DNA of 64,000 nucleotides from Paragyromitra xinjiangensis (taxonomy: Eukaryota > Ascomycota > Pezizomycetes > Pezizales > Discinaceae). Under the pieces are notes generated by a model that was not told where the DNA came from, did not search any database, and saw only the letters and a list, made by a program, of their open reading frames with translations. Made by a program: the position numbers and the translations under genes. This document shows positions 48,001 through 60,110 of this stretch, piece by piece. Location: assembly GCA_038503065.1 (NCBI GenBank), contig JBCAMK010000021.1, positions 930,001-994,000 of the forward strand, in the 5' to 3' direction. How positions within the stretch are numbered: position 1 is the stretch's first letter; every line of letters starts with the position of its first letter.

Positions 48001-49910
48001 TCAAGACACTAGAAGACCTCGAAGAAGCCGTGGATGCTGGTTATAACGAGGTTGTGGATTTTATCCTCACTCGTCGCTGCACCCATGTTTTCACACTAGT
48101 CGACCTCAAAAACTTGGAAAATGCATTCAAGAAAGCAGTTGAGAAAGCTGAGCCAAGAATGATCAACATCTTTATAACCCATCTCCATATCCTCGCCGCA
48201 ACAAATAGCCCACACCTTGATACAGTCAAGGCAGAACCACCCATTTGCGAACTTGCCTCTAATGGCTTCGATTCGGCAAAACGACTACTTGAATCGTCTG
48301 ATATACATCTATGTTACAATACCCTACAGAGGGCGGCCTGGAACGGTGATCTGAACATAGTCCAACTGCTCTTGGATAAGGGTGCTGCAGTCAACGCGCC
48401 GGCAGCAAATGCCGATGAACACAGAGAACTTCTCAAGGCAGCTTTCTCGGGCAAACCCGATACAATTCGCTTAATTCTAGAAAGAAACATCAACGGGCTA
48501 ACAGCACTCCAAACGGCTTCTGGGAGGGGCCATCTGGAGATAGTTAAACTGCTTTTAGCGGCAGGGGCTGACTCAGGCATCAACACATCAGCGATAGATG
48601 TCTATGGACGTCAAGCATTCGAGAAAGCGACCTTCAGCAGCCACCTCTATGCCGCTCAATTAATTCTAGCGGCGAATGTCAATGGTGTAACAGCACTCCA
48701 GGCAGCTGCTGGAGGTGGCCATTTAGAAGTGGCTCAATTGCTTATAGATAAAGGTGCCAATATTAATACAGTAATATCGCAGTATGGACGAACGGCATTC
48801 CAAGCGGCAGCGGAGGGTGGAAATTTGGAAGTGGTTCAATTTCTCCTAGACAAGGGAGCTAGAATAAATACACGGGCAGCAAAATTCCACGGACGAACAG
48901 CACTACAGGCAGCGGCTGGCAACGGTCACTTAGAAGTGGTTAAACTGCTTCTAGGCAAAGGCAATGACGTTAATGCGCCGGCGAGGCGCTCATCTGGACG
49001 GACGGCGCTCCAGGCCGCGGCTGAAGGTGGTCATTTAGATGTAGTCAAGTTATTGCTAGTGCGAGGGGCCGAAATCAATGCGCCGGAGGTAACCTTCCGG
49101 GGACGAAATGCACTCCAGGCAGCAGCTGGGGGTGGCCACTCGAGTGTTGTTCAATTCCTCTTGGAGAAAGGGGCCGATATCAACGCGTCACCAGCATCTT
49201 CTTTCGGGAGAACAGCAATTCAAGCAGCAGCCGAAGGTGGCCATTTAGATGTGATCAAGCTACTTTTGGCAAACCACGCCGACATCAATCAGCTCGCGGG
49301 AACGGTCGACGGACGAACAGCACTCCAGGCAGCAGCCGAAAGTGGTCACATGGAAGCAGTTCTTCTGCTCTTGCAGTCTGGGGCACACCTCCATGCACCG
49401 GGAGGTGAGTTTAGTGGATATAACGCACTCCAAGCGGCGGCCGCAGGAGGTCACTTAGAGATCGCAAAGCTACTTCTATCCAATGGAGCCGATGTCAATG
49501 CACCAGCACATATGCCTGGGGAAACAGCACTCGAGGCAGCATCCACTTATGGCCACCTCGAAATGGTCCGATTTCTCCTGGAACAAGGCGCCGACATCAA
49601 CGCGCAGGCTACAAGGCACACGGCACCGCGGGCGGCAGCCGCGGGCGGTCACCTGGAAGTAGCCGAACTACTTCTGGAGAAAGGAGCCAACATCAACGCA
49701 CCGGCATCAAAGATTGGTGATACAGCGCTCCAAATAGCGGCCCAAAACAATCGCATAGAAATGGTTGAATTGTTACTAGCTAAAGGAGTCGATGTTAATG
49801 CACCGCCAGCACCTGGTTTTAACTGGCTTACAGCAATTTGGCGAGCGACTAACACCGGAAATTGGGAAATTGTTGACATGTTGCGTCTGGCGGGAGCCAA
49901 AGAAAACTAG
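45092..49910 (+). CDS. Polytopic membrane protein with C-terminal ankyrin array
   Basis: Model: exons 45092-45330, 45397-47441 and 47470-49910, giving 1574 aa. The first about 500 residues match a widespread fungal family: an early LFSDLSPLLALFGDQVTKQ block, a helix at MVPLGILTAIISAIR, RCGGPRWLKAIVGRAKE, and further helices such as WAVFGIILQLSLLVFAGLL, VPGTLGTVILMAGMILCCYL and FSLVVVIATCMSLSGFII. A soluble region follows, and from about residue 1040 some 14-15 ankyrin repeats run to the end (TALQAAAGGGHLEV, LLLDKGA). The role is unknown; the layout suggests a membrane-anchored sensor or scaffold. Oddity: exons 2 and 3 are joined by an apparent 28-nt intron (47442-47469), very short for a fungus. 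A one-base frameshift is the alternative. The repeats are diverged from each other. Confidence 0.8.
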
Positions 49911-51362
49911 TTCATACCTTGAGGTGGAGGACGCAAGGACTATTGTAGCAGAAACTAGAAGGTGGTTGAACATAAGTTGTTCCTACGACTTAATGAATAG
50001 ATTAGAGTAAATACTGTATAATAGGTAGTTGTAAGTTATTTTTGTGGTGAGAATATGGAATGTTGCTCTACGGGGCAGAGGGGAACCTCTAAGTTGAGAT
50101 GTTAAACTCTCATAGTGAACAGGCAATAGTTCTTTGTTAGTGGGAGTGGTTTATGGACTAGAGGCGCTATTGGAAAAGTTATATGCTTTCTTTTCGATAC
50201 GCTTCTATTGATATATTTTTCTTTGTTTCCTCAAACTAAATAGACGCATGCACACCTAACAGTACATGTAATGCTTTCGGGCTCGTCGCATTCAGTGTTT
50301 ATCATTACCAAAGCGAAGCCTTAGCCAGTATCGGCAAGAAAGTGCCAGGCAGAATATGAACAGTCCAAAGGCATTTCATAGAAACTGCTGGTGTCGGATA
50401 ACCTAAATCTATATTTTGGTTTAAAACGTGCTCGCTAAAACCAGATGGCTTTGCTAAAGCTTCGTAATCCACCACGCCGACCTTCTCTTGAGGGATGGAT
50501 TACCACTCGAGCACGGGATAGGGTTATGGTACTAATAAATGATAATTAGTGACTTAATGACCTATCGGTGACCAGAGGATAGAAGGATTATTTGTTGGAG
50601 GGTATTTTTGTTCATGCAACCCAGACTCGTTCCTATCTCCTAATGCGGCTTCTGTAACGAAAGTAACCTATAAAATATGGTTAGGCACGGGACTAGTGTA
50701 GTCCAACGGGCTAGCGTCTAATAAGATAAACAAAGTGGGTTACTACTTCTAGTAGTCAATTTGAACGAGTGAGAATCTATGACATTCATCGCAGGAGACG
50801 AACTACTTTTTTGCCTACTACATGTATGTTTATACTACTATTACTCCAATTACTAGCGAAATACTACGTTTATTAGCAAATCTCTCATGCCGAAAAGCAT
50901 CATCGCATTTCTGAACTAAGTTAGTCACATCACGAGTAGATAAACGATCTAAGCGAAACCGATAAAAGTATATCATCATTACCACAAGCCATGATTTTAT
51001 TCTCGAGAATCCTACTCAACAATAACTTTAAAAGCACCGCAACACGTCCTATTTCCAACCGACCCAAATCCCCACAGCTCCTCCATAAATAAGCACATCA
51101 ATTCCCCCTTCTCGTTGCTAATCGCATCTACCCATATTGTGTGTTGTTGTGGTGCACCCAACAACTAGCGGCAACGCAGGGTTAGCCCTAAGCCAGCAGT
51201 CCCACCACATCCACATTTCCACCAACACGCGGCTGACACAGACGTGAGTGTGGGAATCAGCCCCAAAGGAAAAGTGACGACCACCAGCAAAGCAACCACC
51301 CCGACCAACCCTCAACAACAGACGACAAAACCGACGACCACCCCCCACGACGATAGTTCAAC
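49911..51362. other. Intergenic, no gene seen
   Basis: AT-rich 3' flank of the membrane ankyrin gene, then a degenerate repeat copy at 50622-50700, then the eL20 promoter with a TTAGCCCTAAG motif near 51181-51191. Confidence 0.5.
50622..50700 (+). repeat. Dispersed repeat, degenerate copy A3
   Basis: It shares ACTCGTTCC and GGCACGGGACTA-type blocks, in the same order and spacing range, with 206-300. Similarity is much weaker than between A1 and A2 and could be partly chance. Confidence 0.35.
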
Positions 51363-51440
51363 GTGAGTCTCTAACGCTCTTTTTTTAAAAAAAATATAAT
51401 TATACCAGTTTGCATCTCGCTAATATCTAATTTTCTACAG
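51363..51440 (+). other. 5' UTR intron of eL20
   Basis: GTGAGT donor at 51363 and TTTTCTACAG acceptor ending at 51440, directly before the initiator ATG. Leader introns are common in fungal ribosomal protein genes. Confidence 0.6.
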
Positions 51441-51441
51441 A

Positions 51442-52375
51442 ATGGGTACGTCTACTTCCGAAAACTCCTGTTCTTTTTAAATGGTGCAACGGTGGGATGG
51501 AGGATGAGGATTGGGAAAGCTGGAGCTATGGGACGCGAATTGCATGAGAGTATGGAAAAGGAATATATGGGATTATCGGTGGAGGAGGGGGGGTACTCTC
51601 ATGTTCTCGAAGTCTCCAGCTTTTCAATCATCTCCATCTTCTCAAGCCAATGATCCACGTACCAAGTCACGAGCAAATGATCGCTGACAGCAGCTCCAGG
51701 TCGCCTCCAAGAATACCAAGTCATCGGGCGCAAGCTCCCGTCGGATGTCGACCAGACCCCCAAGCTCTACCGTATGCGTCTGTTTGCCCCGAACTCGGTA
51801 GTGGCCAAGTCCCGCTTCTGGTACTTCCTCAAGAAACTCAGGAAGGTCAAGAAGACCAATGGTGAAATCGTGTCTTTGAACGAGGTACGGTGGTCCCTCC
51901 ATGGTGGTGTTCGGAAAAAAGGATGCTGGGTTAGTGGTTGGAAGATATGGATTTTGACTGGAGGGGAATTTTATAGATCCACGAGAAGCGACCCCTGAAG
52001 GTTAAGAACTTTGGTATCTGGATCCGTTACGACTCTCGCAGCGGTACCCACAACATGTACAAGGAATACCGTGAACTGTCCCGCACCGACGCCGTCGAGG
52101 CTCTCTACCAGGATATGGCCGCCAGGCATAGAGCCAGGTTCCGGTCAATCCACGTATGTCCTCCTCCACCCCCCATATCCCCACAGTAAACTAACGAAGC
52201 TCTTCAACACAAACAGATCCTCAAGGTCGTCGAGCTCGAGAAGACCGCCGATGTCCGCCGTCCATACATCAAGCAGCTTATCTCCAAGAACCTGAAGTTC
52301 CCGCTGCCGCACCGCGTGCCGAAGAGCTCTGCACAGAAGGTGTTTGTCTCCAAGAGGCCCAGCACCTTCCACTAG
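51442..52375 (+). CDS. RPL20: 60S ribosomal protein eL20 (L18a)
   Basis: Model: exons 51442-51445, 51700-51884, 51977-52153 and 52217-52375, giving 174 aa. The sequence is eL20 throughout: [74 protein letters not shown] and LPHRVPKSS, ending [10 protein letters not shown]. The first coding exon is only ATG plus G, so the second residue is split by a 254-nt intron; this layout is typical of fungal ribosomal protein genes. All other junctions are phase 0. It is an intact housekeeping gene placed inside the accessory block. Confidence 0.96.
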
Positions 52376-53825
52376 ATACTCTCTCTTTTCGTGTTGGTTG
52401 GGTGGGGGGTTTTAGGGGGGGTTAAAAATTCTGTGAACATAAAAAATTTGCGGGTAAAACGGGGTTTTTTTCCAAATAAAGCAAAAAAAATTTAACTCTC
52501 AGGGTTCGTTTTTTTTTTCGTTCGGTCGTCTTGTGTGCGAGGATGAGATGAACTTGGGAGTAAGGGGGTTTTTAATTTGCTTGGAGATGCTCGCGATGCA
52601 TGTTTTTTTTACAGAAGAAAAAAATATCCAAGTAAAAAAATTGAAAATGAAACTATCTAGGTCACGCGAGACTACTACTACTACTCGTAAACGAATATAG
52701 GTACTTAGGCAGTGTGAAGAGGATGGATCTCATTATGGCGTTTGGGTTACTCCATGTCGCGCTAAACGCTGAGCTACAGAATTTATATTTCTGCAAAACG
52801 TCAAAATAGCTCACATGATCTATCACTCCAGGCACCAACTCCTTCAGACTGCTAAGTGATGTCATATCCCTCCAGTTGTCCACCTACTGTACCACAGTCT
52901 CTGATGCCAGGACAGAACGTCCCAGCACAACCTAAATCTTAGGATGCCTTCCTATTACTCTATCTGCCTCTCGTCTTCTGTCTCACATTGAATTCATACT
53001 TAAAGCCAAAGCCCGCACCTCACGTGTCTCCTTAACATCCCCCCACTTCCCCCCATGTTCACCATATCCCCCCTAGCCTAGATACCAGATAACAGGATCT
53101 GCGAGTGCCCAAATATTCCCTCAGATCCGGGATCGGCTACATCTCTTTCCGAATCTTACAGCTAGCGGTACAGAACATTGCTATTCTTGAATTCGTTCGA
53201 GTTAAGCCGGAGCACAGATCGAATGGGTTGATCCACAGTAGGTTGATTCAGGGGCATACCTCACGGAGGGTTTTACACAGGGAAGACTGTGACCTAATCA
53301 ATAGCTCATTGACCTATATAAGGAGCCATTGGATGGTGCTGTCGGTGGCTTTCTAGAACGAGAGTAGCCACCTTTACACTTATGCCATGCTCCGGAAATG
53401 TACGACCTCTGGTTAGTCCTCGAGGCGTCGAGAACGTATAAGACAATTATTATACTGGTAGGTGTTAAAACGCTTCTCCCTTCCTATACAGCCATGTCCT
53501 TTTTAGAAACCTTTGCACCCCAGCAACTAATACCTACCGACACGATCAAATACATGTATTTATAGGACAAGCTAGAGAACAGCAAATAAAGAAAGATGTA
53601 TCAAATATCATACTAAACGAAATCTCACCACTTTATATGGCTTTCTACGAAAATATAGCCCAATTCGTCGGTGGTCAGGCTAGGTAGTAGAGGAGGGATG
53701 CAAGAACTTTTAGGCGCTACTGTACATCAGACATTCTGATCAGCGGTGCTTTCCTCCTACGTGATGGGTTTTTGATTCATGGGATATCACTTGTTTTTTT
53801 ACTTCGCTAAACATTGTTGGAAGTA
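52376..53825. other. Intergenic, no gene seen
   Basis: eL20 3' flank with poly-T/A tracts and then unassigned AT-rich sequence up to the first MITE-like element. Confidence 0.5.
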
Positions 53826-53957
53826 TCCCATAGTCCGGTAAAACTGCCCCCCTTTAGAGGGCTAGATTTTGATTGGTTGGTTTCCAATTGACTAAGACGA
53901 TTCTGTGTCTAGCCAACGCCACTTTGGGGGGGCAGCATTTCCTACCGGATTATGGGA
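53826..53957. mobile_element. Short MITE-like element, 132 bp
   Basis: Imperfect terminal inverted repeats begin TCCCATAGTCCGGTA at the left end and TCCCATAATCCGGTA on the reverse complement of the right end. Both arms continue into a C-rich run (CTGCCCCCC) and GGCTAG. A TA dinucleotide flanks each end (53824-53825 and 53958-53959), as expected for Tc1/mariner-type insertion. There is no coding capacity. Confidence 0.65.
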
Positions 53958-53959
53958 TA

Positions 53960-54676
53960 GATCGAGACTTGATTGATTGACCCTCGACTGTGGTACGAGC
54001 TTGAACCTATAGACGGAGCACGCATACTAGTACATGAGGATTTTTCAACCTTCAGGACTCCCGATCTCCTTCCCACTAGGGTCAACTATCGATACCCGAT
54101 TAAAACTCCCATTCTTAAGAAGTAGAGCCTGGGAGTGGAGTGGCTCGAAAATTCAATAGCTAGATAACTGGATAGCTGCTCAAATGAAGACTGGAGACTA
54201 CATGTATGAAATAGGCGAAAACCTATGTACTATATAACAAAAAAAAACACCCAACAGCTCCCCTAGAACTCCCTACAGAGCGACCAACAATAAGAGAAGA
54301 CCTACTGAATTGTAATGTCTATAGTAAGTAGCCGTACCCTATTCACCTACACCACCCTCGCGTTCGTTCCGACGGAAAAATATTCATTGCTGCAACAAAA
54401 CCCCGGATCAAGCTTCCATCAACTCCAAGTATGAGAACAGCGCAAGCAACCAAAATAATGACGTAAAGAAAGCCCTAGCTTAAAGACCTGTGAAGAGGCC
54501 CCCAGATGACTATACCCGAAATCCCAACCGATAAACACTAGGAGAAAAACAAGAAATACTGGACTATCCCTCAACCTCCACAGTATCTCCCCCACTTAGA
54601 CATATGCCATCCAAAAACCACAGAAGTACTAACCACGGTCTATCACTGCCCCAAAGGCCCCTAAAATGCCTATGTA
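53960..54676. other. Spacer between two MITE-like elements
   Basis: No gene or repeat recognised in this 0.7 kb AT-rich spacer. Confidence 0.5.
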
Positions 54677-55186
54677 CAGTCACTAGTCAGAAGTGTTCGT
54701 GATGCGGTTTCAGAGCACAGACCTTTTGAAAATTCCGAAATGCTGTCAACTTTAGAAATTCATCAAAAATCAAGAACAAATATCTGGGGCTCCTGGCTGA
54801 AAAATTCGCTCATATGGGCCTAGTCAAATTTTGAAAATTTTTGCCTGAGTATTTATCTCTTGTGGCTGTTTTTTAATAAATTTTCAAACATTACCAAAAA
54901 TTGCTAAGAATTCCCGCCGAGACCAATTTTCACATAGCAACCGGGGCCAAAGCACTCCCTATTAAACTTTAAAAATCCACCAAAATATCAATACAAAGGG
55001 GAGGAATTAACCGAAAATAGGATTAGATAGCCAGGATGGTTGAGGTATTTTGAAAATTTAGATGCGATTTTCATCTTCCTTCCTTGATTTATAGTAAATT
55101 TTTAATCTACACATCGGCTTGCCAAGCTAGCTGCATGGGATTTCGCCATCTGAAACCGCATCACGAACACTTTTGACTAGTGACTG
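54677..55186. mobile_element. MITE with 38-bp terminal inverted repeats, TA-flanked
   Basis: The left end 54677-54714 begins CAGTCACTAGTCAGAAGTGT and the right end (reverse complement of 55149-55186) begins CAGTCACTAGTCAAAAGTGT. The 38-bp arms differ at one base. TA dinucleotides flank both ends (54675-54676 and 55187-55188). The 510-bp interior is AT-rich and without open frame, so it is a non-autonomous Tc1/mariner-like element. The near-identity of the arms suggests a recent insertion. It lies about 190 bp beyond the stop of the kinase-ankyrin gene. Confidence 0.88.
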
Positions 55187-55376
55187 TACGTAAATTACCA
55201 AACTACAGGACATCCCCTTTATCACCGATCCAGGTAAATCCTACACTTTCAACCCCCAAAGCACGCTCCCAGGACTTGAACCCACATAGACCTTGTGCTA
55301 TTACAAGATCACCTAAAGAGGCCAACGCCCCAGCCCTCAGCCGCATTTCTGAGCATTCCCCGGCCGCCATCCCCAC

Positions 55377-58034
55377 CTAGCTAGGAACGGATCTAAGTGC
55401 GGGCTCTTTCTTCAACAGTAGTTCCAAGACCCTCGGGTTTCCACAATCTCTAGCTGCTTGCAGTGCGGTCCGACCCCTGGAAGCCGGTTCGGCATTGACT
55501 TCAGCTCCTTTCTCCAACAGCAGCCTCAAAACCTCAAGGTGTCCTCCTCCTGCAGCTGCTTGCAGTGCTGTCCGACCCTCAGAAGCCGGTTCGGCATTGA
55601 CTTCGGCTCCTTTCTCCAGCAGCAACCTCAAAACCTCAAGGTGTCCTCCTCCTGCAGCTGCTTGCAGTGCCGTCCGACCGTACCAGGGAGCCGGTTCGGC
55701 ATTGACTTCAGCTCCTTTCTCCAACAGCAGCCTCAAAGCCTCAAGGTGTCCTCCTCCTGCAGCTGCTTGCAGTGCTGTCCGGCCACTCGGGAAAGCCGGT
55801 TCGGCATTGACTTCAGCTCCTTTCTCCAACAGCAGCCTCAAAACCTCAAGGTGTCCTCCTTCTGCAGCTGCTTCTAGTGCTGTCTGACCACCCCAGAAAG
55901 CCGATTCGGCATTGACTTCAGCTCCTTTCTCCAACAGCAGCCTCAAAACCTCAAGGTGTCCTCCTCCTGCAGCTGCTTGCAGTGCTGTCCGACCGTACCG
56001 GGAAGCCGGTTCGGCATTGACTTCAGCTCCTTTCTCCAACAGCAGCCTCAAAACCTCGAGGCGTCCTCCTTCTGCAGCTGCTTCTAGTGCTGTCCGACCA
56101 CCCCAGAAAGCCGGTTCGGCATTGACTTCAGCTCCTTTCTCCAACAGCAGCCTCAAAACCTCAAGGTGTCCTCCTCCTGCAGCTGCTTGCAGTGCTGTCC
56201 GACCCTCAGAAGCCGGTTCGGCATTGACTTCAGCTCCTTTCTCCAACAGCAGCCTCAAAACCTCAAGGTGTCCTCCTTCTGCAGCTGCTTCTAGTGCTGT
56301 CCGACCATTCCAGAAAGCCGGTTCGGCATTGACTTCAGCTCCTTTCTCCAACAGCAGCCTCAAAACCTCAAGGTGTCCTCCTTCTGCAGCTGCTTCTAGT
56401 GCTGTCTGACCCCCAGAAGCCGGTTTGGCATTGACTTCAGCTCCTTTCTCCAACAGCAGCCTCAAAGCCTCAAGGTGTCCTCCTCCTGCAGCTGCTTGCA
56501 GTGCTGTCCGACCCCCAGAAGCCGGTTCGGCATTGACTTCAGCTCCTTCTTTCAACAGTAGCTTCACAGCATCAAGATGTCCGCCCTGCGCCGCAGCCTG
56601 CAGGGCCGTCCAACCCGAATTCCTAGAATCAATATCTTCCAAATCGATAGATCTAAAACTGAGCAGCATCTCGAGAACCAACGTGAACCCATTCGCTGCA
56701 GCTTTCTGCCTTAAAGCCGCAATACCGGTTGGTGGGAAAAATCTTCTAATATCCACGTCATGACACTGTCTGCACGCCAACAGCAATTCATTGACAACCT
56801 CAACATCAAGCGACAGTCCCAACGATACCAATTGGGCTCTTATGGTTTCGGGGCTGTTCTCTGGTAGGAAAGCGCCGGGAAAGGGAAGCATCCATTTGTG
56901 ATTTAGGCTATCACCCGCAGACATCCGAGATTCGGGATTGAATGTCAGCAGCCTCTTCACAAAGTCTGTCTCGTGGTCGTCCGCCCCAGAATTTTGTAAG
57001 CTCCCGATCGGAAAACCGATATTCCCTGCACAAAACTGAGAAAAACAATCCATGTCAACCCCAGATGAAAAATCGTTAACCATAGTAACTAGGCCCGAAA
57101 TGTCGGTTTCCATCGGGACGCTATCCGATATAATCCTTGAAAATGGTATTTCCAAAGTCAAGATCTCGTGTACAAGACAGCCCAGGGCCCACATATCCAC
57201 AGCGTAGGTGTGTTCATTTCCTTGGAGGTAGTTTGGGGGTCGAAATCCTTGTAGCTCTGGAGCAAGGTAGCCATGGGTTCCGCACCTAGTGCGTAATCTA
57301 GTATTTATCGTAGATTTTGACACTCCAAAATCGGCGAGCTTAACGCGAATCGGCGAAAGACGAGCTATAAGGACGTTCTATAACTACTTCAGCATATCAT
57401 GCAAAAGAACAGACGAATCTTTTTTCTCTGGTGGAGGCCGAACCTGTGGTTTCAAATCGCGATGGCATATTTGTCTTTTGTGCAAGACTATAAGTCCTTC
57501 CAAAAGTTGTCTGGTGATATCTTTGGCGTATACCTTTGCGCCTGACCCAAAATGCTTAAGATATTTCCCCAAGTCACCATGCTCGACGTACTCCATCGCA
57601 ATGAAGATGAAATCTCCAGCCCCATCCTCGTACCAACCGAAAAACTGAACGAATAGGTCTCGGTGCTAATAATAATCTGTGGTCAGCTCCAGTATATGTA
57701 GTCCCAAACCCTCCAAGAAAATACTCACATCCCTCACAGATATTAAGGCATGTAGCTCACGCTTAAAATCCAACTTATTGGCCTTCAAAACCTGTACAGG
57801 TAGTTTTTTCACAGCTCTCAGCTGCAATGTTTTTGTCTCCCTTTCGAGATAAACTGCTCCGTGCCCCCCTTCACCGATATCCTTCACCCGTTTCCACTTC
57901 TCCGTACCCCCAAGCCCCAGCTCCCACCACCTACCCGGCCCGCTAGCGCTTCTTCTGTGGACGACATGTGTCTTGGAGAATTTGGTCTCGAGTTTATATT
58001 CATCTAGGCCGGGGTAAGAAACCTTGGTCGCCAT
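55377..58034 (-). CDS. Ser/Thr protein kinase fused to a homogenised ankyrin-repeat array
   Basis: Minus-strand model: exons 58034-57729, 57665-57444 and 57377-55377, giving 842 aa. The kinase domain (about residues 47-360) has the glycine loop IGEGGHGAVY (53-62), VKK with the ATP lysine near 76, HRDLKPQN (170-177), DFG (192-194) and APE (215-217). All catalytic residues are present, so it should be active. From about residue 428 there are 12 ankyrin units. The first and last are diverged; the ten between are nearly identical (TALQAAAGGGHLEVLRLLLE followed by KGAEVNAEPAS). They vary mainly at Q/E and G/E in the first helix and in length and sequence of the inter-repeat loop (AS, FW, SRY, PWY, FPS). 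Kinase-ankyrin fusions occur in filamentous fungi, and highly similar repeats are typical of recognition receptors. The ATG at 58034 was chosen; an in-frame ATG at 58136 is possible. Confidence 0.9.
55478..56520 (-). repeat. Coding tandem array, ten units of about 102-105 bp
   Basis: Ten in-frame units inside exon 3 of the kinase-ankyrin gene, identical over long stretches at the DNA level, including silent positions. Differences are few and shared between non-adjacent units (two alternating first-helix types, QAAAGGGH and EAAAEGGH). This points to recent duplication or gene conversion between units. Confidence 0.92.
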
Positions 58035-58692
58035 TGTTCGTCGAATGTGCGGAGCATAGACTGGTGTAGATGCTAGGAAGGCGATGTCTGCGTAGCACAG
58101 GAGTGTTGTCCTTGCCTCAGCTCCTAGACGAATCATGTTCCGCTCCCCAAAGACTCGCTTCCTTCGCGCCTTGTCCCCGCAGCCCACTACTTTATGTACA
58201 CAGCCACTATGGTAATGGAGCTTGGACTACCGCTTACTCAGATAAATATTGAATACGCGCACCATAACTTTTTATCAGCTTCACCATAACAGTTGTGTTG
58301 TTTCTTAAACCTATGATTCGCCCAGACCCCAGAGAAGTAGCTGTTAGTATCAAGGGACCTACAGGACATAGGTTTTGTTAGTGTTGTAGTTAAGCGATCC
58401 AAAATATTAATTGTTGCCCAGGGTGCCAGACGTATAATCTTCTCCTTTGGACCAAGCTTCGCTCCCTTCCAATAACCGCCAATCAGTTGATGTTGAGCTC
58501 CTTTAGCTACTTGCCATGATGTACCCTTCCAGCTACTAGTACCCCAGTTACCCTACCATGTCCATCATATCACGTGGCCAACACCATTGAGCCGCATCCC
58601 CGCCAAACGCCACTGCAGCCGACTCGGCGCGTTCCTCAGACCTCCGAGTGATCTCGAACAACTCCCCGCGAACAATACCACCACAACCCACC
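58035..58692. other. Divergent promoter region
   Basis: Between the kinase-ankyrin gene (-) and CSN12/PCID2 (+). No gene seen; the first 100 bp could be N-terminal coding if the kinase starts at 58136. Confidence 0.5.
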
Positions 58693-60110
58693 ATGTCGTC
58701 CCTCTAGTACGTCCTCCCACCCATGCATCAATACCCCATAGCTAACACCATCTAGCAAACAGTTCCGGCACGCGCTAAAAACACAGAACGGCGAGCTCCT
58801 CGGCAACGTCTTCTCCCCGTCAAATCCGGACATACCCTCCTTCGCCTTCTCGACGAACCACGCACTCGTCCGTAAAGATGTCGAGTATGAACTCGGCAAC
58901 ATTGCAGCGATCAGGAATGAGAAGAGTAGGACGGCGTGGGTAGAGGCGTTTTGTGGGCTGTGGAAGGTCGCGTTCACGTTGGAGAGGGATGAGGATGAAG
59001 GGGCGTGGCAGAGAGCATATGAAGGGCAGAAGGAGACTATGTTGTATGTTCGTTCCTGTCATGCTTGGCAATGAGTCAGGGCTGATCATGGGGTGGTAGG
59101 GCGATCGTGAGGGGGTACCAAAACGGACAATGGTCACACTGGACACTTCCGGTGATGTACACGGCGTGCAAGTACCTTCGAACAATCGCGATCAAGTCAG
59201 ACGAGGACCTAAAACGTCGAAGCTTGAAACCTGAGCACTTGGAGGATGCAGCTCGACATATCAACAGAGCGTTTACATTATGCATCAGTGATCGGTACAT
59301 CCCCTCCCTTTCATCCTATAGTGTCTACCAACTAACCCAACCAGCGCTCCCCTCGAGGAATCCCGTAAATGGGGCACCTACTACATCGTCAACCTCCTCT
59401 TCAAAACCTACTTCAAACTCAACGCCATAACCCTCTCTAAAAACATCCTCCGCGCCCTACACGCCACAACCGGTGACATGCCCGCACTATCCCAGTTCCC
59501 AAAATCCCACATCGTCACATTCAAGTACTACGTCGGTGTTATCTCCTTCCTAGAAGAAGACTACGCCAAAGCTGAGGAGAACCTAACTGCTGCATTCTAC
59601 CTATGTCATCGAGACGCAATACGGAATCAGGAGCTCATATTAACGTATCTTATACCAACCCATCTCCTCACAACACACACCCTTCCAACCCCTGCTCTCC
59701 TCGCACGTTATCCACGCTTACAGACTCTTTTTGCTCCGCTGTGTACAACTATCAAATCCGGGAACCTCCGTGCTTTCGACGCTGCCCTCGCATCTGGGGA
59801 GGCGGAATTCGTGAAGCGGAGGATTTACCTAACGCTAGAAAGAGGCAGAGATATCGCAATGCGGAATTTATTCAGGAAGGTGTATATATTCGGGGGCAAG
59901 AACACCAGGATCCCAGTAAGGACATTCCAAGTAGCGATGGGATGTGCAGTAGATGGGGAGAAGGCAGAACGCGTAGAGGTAGAAGGGGAGGAGGTTGAGT
60001 GTTTATTGGCTGGACTGGTGTATAAGGGTTTGATTAAGGGATATATTTCGAGGGAGAAACAGATGGTGGTGTTGAGTGGGAGCAAGGCGTTTCCTGGGAC
60101 TGGGGTTTAG
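58693..60110 (+). CDS. PCI-domain protein, CSN12/PCID2 (Thp1-like)
   Basis: Model: exons 58693-58706, 58756-59043, 59100-59294 and 59345-60110, giving 420 aa. The C-terminal half matches CSN12/PCID2: [49 protein letters not shown] and [20 protein letters not shown]. These are the TPR-like helices and winged helix of a PCI domain. Homologues work in the TREX-2 complex (mRNA export, transcription-coupled genome stability) or associate with the COP9 signalosome; sequence alone does not separate the two roles. The first exon is 14 nt (MSSL plus two bases) and is required to read [13 protein letters not shown] in frame. The length fits fungal Csn12 (about 420-460 aa). Confidence 0.93.

Noticed and set aside
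55458..56763. Long plus-strand frames rich in Ser, Pro and Ala across the kinase-ankyrin array
   Set aside because: They are antisense shadows of the homogenised repeats; the minus strand has the kinase and ankyrin signatures.
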